Origin: Humulus lupulus
Taxonomy: Eukaryota > Streptophyta > Magnoliopsida > Rosales > Cannabaceae
Length of the DNA: 64,000 bases
Direction: 5' to 3'
Assembly: GCF_963169125.1 (NCBI RefSeq)
Contig: NC_084794.1
Location: 224,499,409-224,563,408 of the forward strand
Shown here: piece by piece, positions 22,675-34,856 of the stretch
Layout: each line of letters opens with the position of its first letter
Numbering within the stretch: the stretch's first letter is position 1
The notes under the pieces: model-generated
Seen by the model: only the letters and a program-made list of their open reading frames with translations
Told to the model about the DNA's origin: nothing
Database searches by the model: none
Made by a program: the position numbers and the translations under genes

Positions 22675-24142
22675 TGTAATATCCATAACTTAGCTTTAAA
22701 AATAAAACATACATCACCATGTATAAACAAAAATAGAGAGAGAAACCACACATAATCACAAGAGCATAGCTACATGTGTAGATCACACCGTCCACTAGAT
22801 CCCTAGTTCCCGTTAACCATCATAGAAAAACCAACATCCTAAATCGGGTAGCTGAACCTAATAACCACCACAAGGGGGAGGCTCATAACACTTCATATAT
22901 ACAGATTCTAGGTCTTTACACCTACAGGTGAGTGCACACCTGATCTACCTATGACGACACAGAGACTAAGTCATGAAACAACAACATTTAGAAATCATGA
23001 TCACTATGGCTCTCATCAGTATAATAAAATACAGTTAAACATGAAAAGAAATAAACATATTCCCTTTATATTTTAGAAAATTGGGCAGCATAACGGCTGC
23101 ATTTGAATAAAACCTAAAAATCACAACTTGCATAAATAAGTTAACAAAAATATATTTGGCACTCAATGCCCTCAGAACATATCAGAAAACATGCAGATTA
23201 AGTTTCAAATTTTCAAATATTTTATAAATATCGAAATTGGAATATGTTTAATGCCATTCAATATGAGTAAAATAAGTGTAATAGTCAATTTGAGTCCCTA
23301 TCTCCTTAGAATTTTCAATCTGATCCCAAGGCGACGCTCCTAAGCTTAACGATGATCCTATAGTGATTTAGTCCAATTGTTAATATCATATTTTTCCTAC
23401 GTGCATTAAATGAGCAAACGATTATCATCATTGATTTCCTTATTCAAAATTGTGCCCAACGACATATAATATGACCATATTTAAAATTTCAAGTTCTGGA
23501 ACCTCACCTAAGCGGTGCATAGCAGCGGTTGGTGGCGGCAATGAGCAGTGTATCGAAAACGTCTACAAAGGTAGGTGTGACCTATATCAAAATTACCACA
23601 TCAGGGAGTAGATCATGTTCATGGCAACCATCAGTGAAAAAGTGCTCAGACTCGCCGGAAAGTGGCGGAGATACCCAAAATCTCGCTAGAGAAAAATGGC
23701 GAGTTGACCAAAAATGGCTTAGTGGGTTTTGTTTCTCTCTCCATAGTGGTTCCAAAGGTACCAACCACTCGTTGATAGGTGGTCAGAGTAGGCCAAAAAA
23801 CACAGTCAAAGTTGATAGACCAAAATTTTGGCTGACTATTCCGAACAGATGACGGCGAGTTAGCCAATGCTGCTTGGTGGTTGAGGTCACCGGAGCAAGG
23901 GGAATCCAATGAGTTAAAAATGGTCGTCAACAGTGGTTGGGTCTATGTGGTGGTGTGTTGCCGTGGAGAGAAGAGAAAAATAAGATAAGAGAAAGAGAAA
24001 GAAAAGAGAGAGAGAGAGAGTAGTCGGGGAAGGGAAGAAGAAAAAAAGAAAAACAAAGAGACTTAGTCTCATTTACTTGGTGGGTCCCACCTTTCTTAAA
24101 AAAATAAATTTAATATATAAGGAAAAAAAATAAGTCTTTATA
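22675..24142 (-). repeat. 3' LTR of chromovirus element A (minus strand)
   Basis: It lies directly downstream (minus strand) of the A chromodomain, after a polypurine tract that reads AAGGAGGGAAGAA on that strand. On the plus strand it starts TGTAATATCC at 22675, so on the minus strand the LTR ends GGATATTACA, typical for Tekay/Del-type elements. Its minus-strand start reads TATAAAG where TGTAA is expected, possibly a G-to-A change. A homologous copy lies at about 38832-43165. The copy here lacks both insertions seen there. Confidence 0.65.
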
Positions 24143-27100
24143 TTCTTCCCTCCTTAGAGAAATTTTGTCCCAAAATTTTCAAAGTACAACCTCAAGATGA
24201 AAACTAAACAAATGAGGATACTTCTCATACATCTTCGACTCTAACTCCCAAGCAGCCTCATCTTCTCTATGGATTCGCCATAAGACCTTGACTACTGGAA
24301 TCTCTCTATTCCTTAGCACCTTTAACTCTCTTCCCAGGATTCTGATAGGTTGTTCTTCATATGTCATGTCCTCTTGAAGAAGGACATAGTCTCGTACTCA
24401 ATGATGTGCGATGGATTTGGAGTATACTTCCTCAGCATCGATACGTGGAACACATTGTGAACATGCCCCGACTGCGCTGGTAAGTTCCATCGATAAGTGA
24501 CCTCCCCAACCCTCTCGATAACCTCCAAAGGTCCAATATACCTCGGAGCTAGCTTACCCTTCACTCCAAATCTCATCACACCACGCATTGGAGTAACTTT
24601 CAAGAAGACATAGTCACCAACCTTTAACTCAACTTCTCGTCGGTGGAGATCGGCATAACTCTTCTGAAGACTTTGAACAACCTTAAGTCTCTCTTGGATG
24701 TCTTTGATCTTCTCAGCAATACTAGCGATAATTTGAGGTCCAATTGTGAGATTCTCATCTGATTCTGCCTAACACAAAGGTGATCTGCATGGTCTCCCAT
24801 ATAAGGCCTTATAAGGAGCCATGCCTATACTTGCATGGTAGCTATTATTATAAGTGAATTCCACCAATGATAAGTGTTCTCCCCAGCTACACCTAAAATC
24901 CAAAAATAAATGAACGAAGCATTTCCTCCAAAGTTTGGATAGTCCTCTCAAACTGTCCATATGTCTGAGGGTGGTGAGCAGTGCTCAAGTTAAGTTCAGT
25001 TCCTAAAGCTTTTTGTAATGCTGGCCAAAACCTTGATGTAAATTGAGGATCTCTATCAGAAACAATGCTGGAAGGCAACCCATGCAGTCGAAGTATATTA
25101 TTTACATAAAGTCGAGCAAGTCTAGAAACCTTGTAATCCTTCCTAATTGAAATGAAATGAGCAGATTTGGTGAAATGATCGACAATCACCCATACAGTGG
25201 CATGCTTTAATGGTGTAAATGGTAATCCCGTCACAAAGTCCATCATGATCTTGTCCCACCTCCATTATGGTATAGGTAAAGGTTGAAGCAACCCTGAAGG
25301 TCTCTGGTGCTTAGCTTTAATCTGTTGGCAAACCATTCACTTAGCTACAAAGTTAGACACATCTTTCTTCATACCTTCCCACCAGTATTGTCTTTTCAAG
25401 TCCTGGTACATCTTTGTGCTTCCAGGATGTACATAAAATTTAGAACTATGAGCCTCGATCATAACAGACTCTCTAAGTTCAAGGATATTTGCAACGACCA
25501 ATCTTCCCTTATGGTATAAGAATCCTTTGACATTTACTGTCCATCCATCTAACTGCTCACCGTTTTGAATTCGATTGTAAATAAGTCTCAATTTCTCATC
25601 TAGCCACTAACATTGCTTAACTTGCTGAAGTAGCACTGGTGTAACCACTACATTTGAAACACCCACTATGATCATTATTTTCCAATCCTCAAAATCCAAA
25701 CAAGCCAAAGTGCCATGAGGTTTTCTACTTAATGCATCAATGACCATATTTGCTTTTTCAAGATGATATTGCAATGTAAAATCATAATCTTCCATGTAGT
25801 CGACCCATCTTCTTTACCTCAAATTCAAGTCTCTTTGAGTAAAGAGATACTTTAAACTCTTATGAGAAGAATATAATTCAAACTTTGCCCCATATAAGTA
25901 ACATCTCCAATTTTTCAAAGCAAAAATCATTGCTGCAAGTTCCAAGTCATGTGTAGAGTAGTTCTTCTCATGTGTCTTCAATTGGCGTGAAGCATGGGCA
26001 ACAACCTTGCCATTTTACATGAGAACTCCTCCTAAACCAGTACCAGAATCATTAGTGAATACCACATACGGTTCATCACTATTAGGCACAGCGAGAACAG
26101 ACGTCGTAGTCAATCATTGCTTAAATTCTCTGAAATCTTCTTTACAAATGTCATCCCTCACAGACTTTAAATCCTTTCTTTTAGCTTTGTTAAAGGCATA
26201 GCAATTAGAGAAAAATTCTCCACAAAGAGACGATAGCAACCTGCTAACCCAAGAAAAATTCGAATCTCAGTAACGTTCTTTGGTCTTTCCCACTGCAAGA
26301 TAGAATCTATCTTTGCAGGATCCATAGTAATGCCTTGTTGAGATATTACATGCCCTAAGAATTTGACCTCGGTCATCCAGAAGTCACATTTCTCTTTCTT
26401 AGCATATAATTGATGGTCTTTCAAAGTTTGCAACACAATTGTTAAATGTTTTGCATGGTCCTCAGGTGTCTTGGAATACACAAAAATGTCATCAATAAAA
26501 ACAACCACAAACTTATCCAAATAGGGTCTAAAGATACTATTCATAAGGTCCATAAATGTTGCAGGCGCATTCGTCAATCCAAATGGCATCACCAAAAATG
26601 TAAAGTTTCCATAATGTGTTCTGAAAGCAATTTTAGGATTATCATCTTCTTCAATCCTCAATTGATGATAGCCTGGCCTCAAATCAATCTTGGAAAAACA
26701 CTTTGAATCTCCGAGCGAATCAAACAACTCATCTATCCTTAGAAAAGGATACTTGTTTCTTGATTGTCAACTAATTCAATTTCTGATAATCGACGCACAG
26801 TCACAAGGATCCATCAACTTTCTTTGCAAACAAAATAGGAGCTCCCCATGGGGAAGTACTGTTCCTAATGTAATCTTTATCCATTAGCTCACCCAATTTC
26901 TTTTTCAATTCAACCAACTCTGCATGTGCCATGCGATAAGGCGTAGTAGAAACTGGTTGAGTCGCAGGAATCAAATCAATGCACAACTTGATCTCTATAT
27001 CAGGTGGTAGTCCTTGCAAATCCTCAGGAAACAAATCTGGAAAGCCACTAACCACTGACATCCAAGGAAACTTGACTAGAGGCCTAGACTCATCCTCAGT

Positions 27101-28357
27101 TGTAAACAGACTCCCATAACACTCTAAGTTTCTTTTCCCACCTAAACATGCCTCAAGGATAGGATTCTACCTTATTGCATTCATGTTGGCTCGATATACA
27201 ATGAAATCTCCACTTGGAGTTAAAAGAGTCACCTTTTTTGCGTGAGCAATCTACAATGGCTTGGTACTTAGACAACCAATCCATGCCAAGAAGCACATCA
27301 AATTGTCCCATAGGTAACACTATCAGTTTTCCTAACAACTTATGCCCTTCAAACACAATACAAACTGATTTACAGATGGTTGATAATTCACCATGCCCTC
27401 CCATAGGTACACTCAATTTCAATGTAGGACTAAAAGTTTCCTAACTCAAACCGAACATGCTAGCAAACATTAATGATATAAACGAATTTGATGAACCAGT
27501 ATCAAATAATACATGAGCCCAAGAGTGTTAGATAAGAACCATACCATCCACAACTCCATGGCCTATTCCTCCTTGCACATCATCACCACCAAGAGCATAG
27601 GCTTGACCAAAGGCTTTTTCCTATGCTTTCCCTTTTCCTTGACCAGGATGGCTTGTGCTTTCTCCAAAACCCCCTCCTTGATTGAACCCTCTCTGAATCC
27701 CAATAGAAATAAGAGTTTGGAAACTCTGTGAGTACCCCCTGGTTAAATCCTGAACCTTGGGGCCTGAACTAATGTTGATATTGGGATTTTGGCACTGGTG
27801 CGGGTGTGAAACCATAGGATGAAGACTAAGACTGGTTATTCCTAGGTTTTCCTGTGAAAGGAGTAGACCTAGCATAACTCCCTATGGGTCCTCCATGTGA
27901 TGGTTGGAACTTCTGCTGTCGTTGTGGGCAATATTTCTTCTTATGACCCTGTTGGCCACAACTGAAACACCCATACAACCCAATTTGGGTATTTCCTGAA
28001 GACTTGCTACTATGCTACCCCCACTAAGTTGTTGTCCTTAGGATAACCATCGCCCTTGGTTCTTCTTGTTCATTTTCCTATCATTTCCCCTTTCTCGGGT
28101 CAGATTCTTTTGTTCAATTCCTTCTTGATGAGCCTTAGTCTGTAAGGCTGCTGTCACACACTCATTCATATTTCCAAAGGACATAGGGGCAAGTGGACCC
28201 AGTATTGAAGGATTTAAGCAACAGAGTAACTGCTCAATCAAAAGAGGTTGATCGACCGTACTGACATAAGCATAGGAAGATAACTCTACAAACTTCATGT
28301 AGAATTCATTTACTGTCATATCTTCCTGTCTTAAGCTATCAAATGACCCAATTAAGG
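24143..28357 (-). pseudogene. gag-pol polyprotein of chromovirus element A, truncated in gag
   Basis: Domains in minus-strand order: gag C-terminal half (from 28357; LRQEDMTVNEFYMKFVELS), CCHC zinc knuckle CFSCGQQGHKKKYC (about 27969-27928), protease FDTGSSNSF (about 27506-27480), RT (27061-26170) with intact FIDD at 26488-26499 and LGH/FLG motifs, RNase H (to about 25600), integrase zinc region (25591-25340), integrase core with VDHFTK, SDRDPQF and GQFERTIQ (25246-24770), C-terminal domain (24603-24364; GKLAPRYIGP) and chromodomain VLWRIHREDEAAWELE (about 24300-24220). Chromodomains direct integration to heterochromatin. Numerous stops and frameshifts split the ORF. The gag N-terminus is removed at 28357, where a plus-strand LTR begins. 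Confidence 0.8.
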
Positions 28358-28667
28358 TGTAACAACCCAAAATTGCTAATAGGGCTTAGTGCCTTGATTA
28401 GCGTGTCGGGAGGGCATAATTGGATATATGTATGTTTAATTGGTTAAATGCGTGACTATGTGGCATGCATGATTAATATGATTATGTGAATATGTATTAT
28501 GCATGTTTATGATTATTAAATATGCATGTGGGCCCTTTATTGTTCATAGGGGTATATATATATGTGTAATTTTGCCCCGTTGAGGGCATAAATGTGATTT
28601 TATATGATAAATGGTTGAGACCACATTATTATGTAGATATATTTCAAGTAAATGGCTCGAGACGGTC
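28358..28667 (+). repeat. LTR fragment of a third chromovirus (C), plus orientation
   Basis: It starts TGTAACAACCC and continues AATTGCTAATAGGGCTTAG, closely matching the first ~310 bp of element B's LTR read on the minus strand from 34856 (TGTAGCGTCCC..TTGCTAATAAGGCTTAG). It is in the opposite orientation and stops at GACGGTC, where B's LTR begins. So B inserted into this LTR, which itself inserted into A's gag. The rest of C is not found to the right. Confidence 0.65.
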
Positions 28668-28974
28668 TGTAGCGCCCTACTTTCTTAGAGTCGTTACTAA
28701 GTAAGTTAAAAACGTGTCATTAACTCGCTAATCGAGATTTTAGGTTAAAAGTGTAACTAAACCGGAATAAAAGTCATTTTAAGGCATTTAATATAAAAAT
28801 GTGGTCATTCATTGAAATCGTAAAGAGTTACACATTTGGGATCCCAAAATACTGTTTAGAAAACACTTTACATCTCAAAATACATTTAAGGTCGACATAA
28901 GCGACAAATAAGCTAATACACACTACTACAAAACTAAGCTTTCCCGACACCCAAGTTGATTGTCGTAATTACTT

Positions 28975-29345
28975 AGTGGGACTCTGCGCCGACAGTTAAA
29001 AACTGTAGACATAAAGACCAACACCGATAGCTAATAACTGTCACCGTTGCTTTTGACTGTCGCTATTGACCCCAACACCGACAGTTAATTCGAGACCAAT
29101 GCCGACAGTTAAAATGTGTCGCTATTGACCACAACGCCGACAGTTAATTCGAGACCAATGTCGACAGTTAAAATGTGTCGCTATTGACCCGAACGCCGAC
29201 AGGTAATTCGAGACCAATGCCGACAGTTAAAATGTGTCGCTATTGACCACAACGCCGACAGTTAATTCAAGACCAATGCCAACAATTAAAAATATTTGTT
29301 ATTGACCTCAACATCGACCGTCAATAAAAATCCAATACTAACAGT
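28975..29345. repeat. 59-bp subterminal tandem repeats of CACTA element 1
   Basis: CGAGACCAATG recurs at about 29091, 29150, 29209 and (as CAAGACC) 29268, a 59-bp period. Each unit holds two GCCGACAGTTAA motifs and a TGTCGCTATTGACC. The right end carries the complementary CTGTCGGCG motif. Confidence 0.8.
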
Positions 29346-31254
29346 TATAAAATGTCGTCGAAATTCAAATAAAAAATCTAAAAATATAATTAATAAATAA
29401 TTTAATTTTGAAAATAAACTAAATTTTTTTAAATATATATTTATGAAAATTATATATATTTATTAAAAACTTTTAAAACTAATTTTTTTTTTCTAAATTT
29501 TTCATATTATTAACTTTTGTATTTATAATAATTTTTATATTAAAATTTAAATTTAATTTTATAATGAGATAATAAATGGATTTATGTCTCAAATCATGTA
29601 TTATTTCGTGGAATGATTAATAAGTGACATGAAAATTTAGAGATGGAGAATAGATTGAATTTAAAAAGTTTTACTTTTGTTAAATGAATAATTTAATTTT
29701 AAAAAAAAACTAAATTATGTAAATATATATTTATAAAAATTAAGTATTTATTACAAAATTTTAAAAGTAGATTTTTTTTTGTTTCTAAATTTTTCATATT
29801 ATTAATTTTTGTATTTATAATTAATAATTTTTATATTAAAATTTAAATTAGCTATGATATAAAGAATAATATACTTAAATTTAATTTAACTACATTATTC
29901 TTCATCATATTTATAAAATTAGTGTAATATTGAAAATGAGTTGTTCTATTTATTGGTTAAATATTGAAAATAATTTTAAAATTTTATATTATACATATAT
30001 ATTCATAAAAAAAAAGTATTAATTCTTAATTTGTAACATAGAGTAGTTATTAGTTAAAAAATATGTTTTCATTAATTGTCTAATTTTTTTAATTATTAAT
30101 TCAATTAGTATTATATATTTAATAAAATATTTTAAAAAAAAATTAGATTTTTTTTAAAAAAAAATTATTAATAATACTTATTATGGTGTTCTAGTATAAT
30201 TTTTTTTCTTGAAAAAGTAATTAAAATTATTTTTTATATAATAGTGGATTATTAAATTGTGATTATTAAAAAATATAAAGATTATTCAAATGTCGCAGCC
30301 AATATTATATCACCACCCATAATTTATTTCGCGCGAAACAAATATAAAACCCTTCCAAAATTTTCATTTCCCTCTATACGAGTCTCTCTCCCTTCACTTT
30401 CAACCCCGAACCATAAACAACTTTCATTCCCAAACCTCAAACCCCAAATGCATTTCAGACTCAAACCCCAAATGCAAAGATCGAAACCCCAAACCACATA
30501 GACTGATACCGAATCGAAAAGCCCAAACTCAGAAACCAAATCGGAAACCCTCTCTCAGCAAATGTATAAGGTATATATTTCCCTCTTTCAGGTCTTGTCT
30601 TTATTTTGTTTTTTGCACTGTTTACTTCTTCTTCTTCTTCCTCATTCTAGGTGTTTTTATTCTTGGGAAGCTGGATCATTTGGTTTGACCATCTGTGGCT
30701 CTTCCAAGCTCCATCGGAGACGGTTCTTCTAATCTTCCTCTCCATCTACGGTATATATATATATATATATATATAAATATTTAGTTTTTTATTATTAGTA
30801 TTGTTCGGTTAATTTATATATATATATATATTCTTTTGTGACAGTGAAGGTGTCTCTCGATTCCCTCTCTATTTTTCATATATGTATGTATATGTCCTGT
30901 TTTGGACTTGTTTGGGCGATGTTTTTGGCTTTCTATCTATTTTGCATATAAATATATACATATGCATTTTATAATTTGTACTCACATTTTTAGATTTTTT
31001 CATTTCATTGGAGGTTAAATAGTCAAATTCCCCTTAATTTTCTGGGAGGATTATGACTGGTTTCCAACTCCATTTCGGACCGAAAATATGGGTCTTTCAA
31101 ATCATTTGTTTTTTTTTTTTGCCTTTTTACACTGATTTCTCTGCAATAAAATTGCAGATCTTGGTGAATGCTGTGTTGTTTTGTTTGTTTTATTTCATAG
31201 CTCCGATATTGCCATTTATGGAGTTTTTATTGGGTTTGTTTTAATTCTGAACAG

Positions 31255-31355
31255 TACAGATTAGAACTCATTCTATTCGGAAAGCCCGCGAGAATATCGA
31301 TAAGACTCTAAAGTTTGCAAAAGTTATATTGGCACAATTTGATCTTGCTCGTCAG
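31255..31355 (+). pseudogene. EXO70: Captured exon of exocyst subunit EXO70 (EXO70A-like)
   Basis: Between a splice acceptor (AACAG) and a donor (CAG|GTTGGT), the frame reads QIRTHSIRKARENIDKTLK and then FAKVILAQFDLARQ. This matches the N-terminal region of plant EXO70A proteins (RTHSIR.AHENIDKTLK.AEVIL.QFDL.RQ). EXO70 is a subunit of the exocyst complex that tethers secretory vesicles to the plasma membrane. The exon is open and both splice sites are kept, but neighbouring exons are absent, so it is a captured fragment inside CACTA element 1. Its plus-strand transcript could still splice this exon. Confidence 0.85.
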
Positions 31356-33043
31356 GTTGGTACTTAAGATGTATCCGTGTTTTACTTTTCTGTAACTTTG
31401 ATTATTAAGATCATTTTCTTTTTGATGTTTCGAAGTCTAGATTTAGCTATCTTGTTTGTTTAGTTGATTTTTATGTTATCTTAAATTACAGCGGGGTTTT
31501 ATACAAATGCACGTATAGAATTGTATATTTGAAGTACACGATTACATTTAAATCTTAAACTTACTGGGATGACTGTTAAGACTTTCTTCAGATTGGTTTT
31601 CATAAACCTTGTTGAATAGGTGTCACTGGAACTTTTATATTATTTTATTAATATTTTCTATATGTATTGCTTGATGGGATACTTAATGTTTTGTGATTTT
31701 GTTCTTTGTAAAATATCTCTAGTTTTGTTAGAGGTATATTGGGTTTTCTACTAGGTTTGTGCATATTTGACGTCTTTTGCCATCAAGAAATTTATGCACA
31801 ATAAGGTAAAAATGATAGTTTATAAAAGTCTTATGTTAAATCTGATTTGTAGCACCATTACAATATAGTTCAAATTATATTGTATAGGAACTCTAAATGT
31901 TTGAAAGATGATGCTTGACAACATGTCACCTCTGTACTGACTTGAATCCATTGACTATATAAAAAAAATTTATTAGTGATTTTGAGGTGTTTTCTTTTGT
32001 ATTTATTCTGTGTTTGAAATTCAAGTCATGTTGTAGATGTATGGTACATATATACATAAATTTCCCTAACAAAACACACACACATATATATATGTATATA
32101 TATTTTCTCCCATAATAACCAATTGGATTGGGTATATGAAGTTCATATATATGAGATCAATAATTATTACTTCGTCTTATAGAGATGGCAAGCTTATTAA
32201 TATTGGGAAGGAATTTCTGAATTTTTAATTAATTGATGTTTTTGCATACAAATAGGATATTTGATGTTATTTAGAACTAAAAAAGACTCGATAAAATTAA
32301 GTATTCACGCTGTTAAATGTGTTGACTGTGGAGTTGCATCATATCAAACCACGATTAACTTATGCAACAAAATTTTAAGAATTTTGCACAAGCTTCTACA
32401 GGACTAATTTTTGGGATATTAGTAAAGTGGCGATTGGTAGTGTGCTAGTTTACCAAGCAATTTTGGTGTATTAGTTAGTAATGAAGTCTTTTTTTAATAG
32501 ACATCTCCAACTAAACGATAACCTCAATCAATTTTAAATAAATAAACATGTATGCTTTTGTTTAAATGGTGATTGTTGACACTTCTTAGCTAGAAGATTT
32601 AACCATAAAAATTGCTAATTTTGGACCACCTTGGTATATATGTTCATGTACCCACCTATATAATAACTTTGTAATTGTTGCATAATGATTATTGCCAAGA
32701 GCCAAGAAGTACAACATAATAAGCAAGCAAACATGTCATTACATTCTACATAATAAGCACGTGCACAAAAAAAACAAAAGCTTGACATTAGCATATTGGT
32801 TGATAATTCATAGTTATATTGGACTCTAAGCTTCATTCTTTTGGACTAGCATTTATTTGAGCACAACACTTTTTTTGGTTCCCATTCATAATTGTATTAC
32901 TTTTGAGTACAATATATTCCATGTTATAATATTTCAAGCATTAGTTTTATTTTTAGGTAGTGGAATTAGTGAGGGGCATTAGAAAAGTTTGCTATTGATT
33001 GGAAGATGTATATTCTTTTTAATATTATACATGTGTAAGTCAT

Positions 33044-33190
33044 AGGAGTTTGAATATCTTAAATATTCATCCATAGTGAAGTAGGTTTTAGGATTATAAT
33101 TGTGTGTTGTGGTGATAACGGAAGGTTGAAAACTTGCATGTATTAGTGAAGTAGGTTCTGAGAATTTTGTGTGTTGCCGTGATATATGGA
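33044..33190 (+). repeat. Internal module shared with CACTA element 2 (41875-42010)
   Basis: AGGAGTTTGAATATCTTAAA, the following ATTCATCCATAGTGAAGTAGG and GGTGATAACGGAAGGTTG occur here and at 41875-42010 in the same orientation. The two elements have different subterminal repeats, so this segment is an exchanged or inherited interior. No coding function is recognised. Confidence 0.75.
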
Positions 33191-34856
33191 TGAAAACCTG
33201 TGTGTTGTCTGATTTGTTTGTGTTGATTGTGATAGATGGTTAGGCTAGTAAATTATGGGATATGCTATCTGATTTTTTGTTTGATCTATTTTTATACTTC
33301 AATGTTTTCTCTTCAAAACTTTAATGACAATACTCCTATAAATTATATTGCAATGACTATGTTGTCACACTTGGACTGAGACATTGGTAGCAAGAGAATT
33401 GTGTAACAATCGGTGTTGCCCCACAACAACGACAGTTTTTAACTTTCGGCGTTGCCAGCAACAGCGACACCTAACAACTGTCGGCGTTGCCAGCAACAAT
33501 GACATCTCATAACTGTCGGCGTAGCTACCCCTACACCGGCATAGGCAAATACGATAATTAGTCAACTATCGTCGTTGCTCAATAGCGACAGTTAAAAACT
33601 GTAGTGAAAGCCCATTTTTGTAGTAGTGACATTACATCTTCCCAAAATAACCCTGGTCGTGGCGGCCAGGCAGGTCGAACATGTACCCGTCGCTCCACGC
33701 TCTCCATACTCATGGTTGGTCGACCTTTCCTTTGCCTTTACCTGCACCATAGAGCACCCGTGAGTCAAAGCCCAGCAAGAAAACTCAACACAAAACAAAT
33801 AACATTTGCATATCTATCAACAACATATAACAAAGCAACCAACATGCTAAACAAATAGAGGCCATGTTGTCCCAGGCGCTTTACTAGGCCCTGGATTCGC
33901 AGTCTTCACCGAGAGGATGTCTCCAGCATCCTAAGAGGGTCTTGCCCTATTGGCCTGCACTCCGCGTGCTCAACGCCGATCCCCACCCCTTGTCGTACTC
34001 GACTTCCCGCCATTCTCGGCCTTCGCCACTCCCTTAGTAGAATTCAACAGCAAAAAGACTAATAAAATAAGTTAGATTAACCCTTACCTCTGTGGTATCT
34101 CCTCCCCTGAATTTTTTCCCTTAAGCACAACAAGCAAGATTCCTCAATTCTTCAGCCTAAGACTCTCAAATTCCTTCAAAATTCTCAAGCACCAAGGAGA
34201 GAGAGAGTGAGAACTAACTTAGAGAGAGAGAGAGATAGAGAGTCTGTGAGAGTTATTGTTATCTCCCCTTCTGATTTCTTTCTAACCTCTCAGCAACTCA
34301 AGTGTTTAAGTCTATCCCTAGTGAAATGTCCAAAATACCCCTTAAGCTCATCTAAATTCTCAAGTGCAACCAAGGGCAATTTCGTCAATTGCCAAATCTC
34401 GCTAATTCCTCGAGTGATCCCATAAATCCCCGTTAAATCCTGACATATCCAAATCAATACTAAACTACTACCCATTTCTCGATAAATCCTGAACACATAT
34501 TACGTTCCCAAAATACCCCTAGGCTCCTCCCAAGCCGGGTCTTTGAACCCGTTATGACTTTCTTGCTAAATTGCACCCTAGGACCATCTTGGATCGTGCA
34601 TCACCAATATATCACCACTCACGTATTGTATCAATCACAATATATAAAAATATTGCATTTATGCCATCAACATGCTAAATTTACAAATATGCCCCTAATA
34701 GCCAAATGGGACCCACATGCATATTTAATTCACCTAAACATGCATTTCTAATCACATAATCATCAAATTCATATATTAATATAATTAAATCAATTATTTC
34801 CCTCTCAACACGCTAATCAAGGCCCTAAGCCTTATTAGCAAATTTGGGACGCTACA

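Larger units (their letters stand above)
28921..33628. mobile_element. CACTA element 1 (4708 bp) with EXO70 exon, in B's LTR
   Basis: It starts CACTACTACAAAA and ends ATTTTTGTAGTAGTG. The 3 bp before (28918-28920) and after (33629-33631) are both ACA, the target-site size of CACTA elements. Subterminal repeats at the left (28975-29340) and right (33390-33600) share CCGACAGTTAA / AACTGTCGGCG motifs. No transposase is seen, so it is non-autonomous. The interior is AT-rich, with a leader-like CT-rich segment (30340-30560), an EXO70 exon and a module shared with CACTA element 2. Confidence 0.9.
28668..34856 (-). repeat. 3' LTR of chromovirus element B, interrupted by a CACTA element
   Basis: On the minus strand it starts TGTAGCGTCCC at 34856, right after a polypurine tract (AAGGAGGGGATAG), and ends GGGCGCTACA at 28668. 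Without the 28921-33628 insertion it is about 1.48 kb. The TGTAGCG.CCC ends form an unusually long terminal inverted repeat for an LTR. It has the chromovirus wording GGTGCAGGTAAAGG and TTATTTTGGGAAG. GA-rich microsatellites lie near 34195-34240. Confidence 0.75.

Noticed and set aside
23529..23930. ORFs on both strands in the A-type LTR
   Set aside because: They lie in LTR sequence; the corresponding frames in the second LTR copy (40039-40617) are not preserved as one product.
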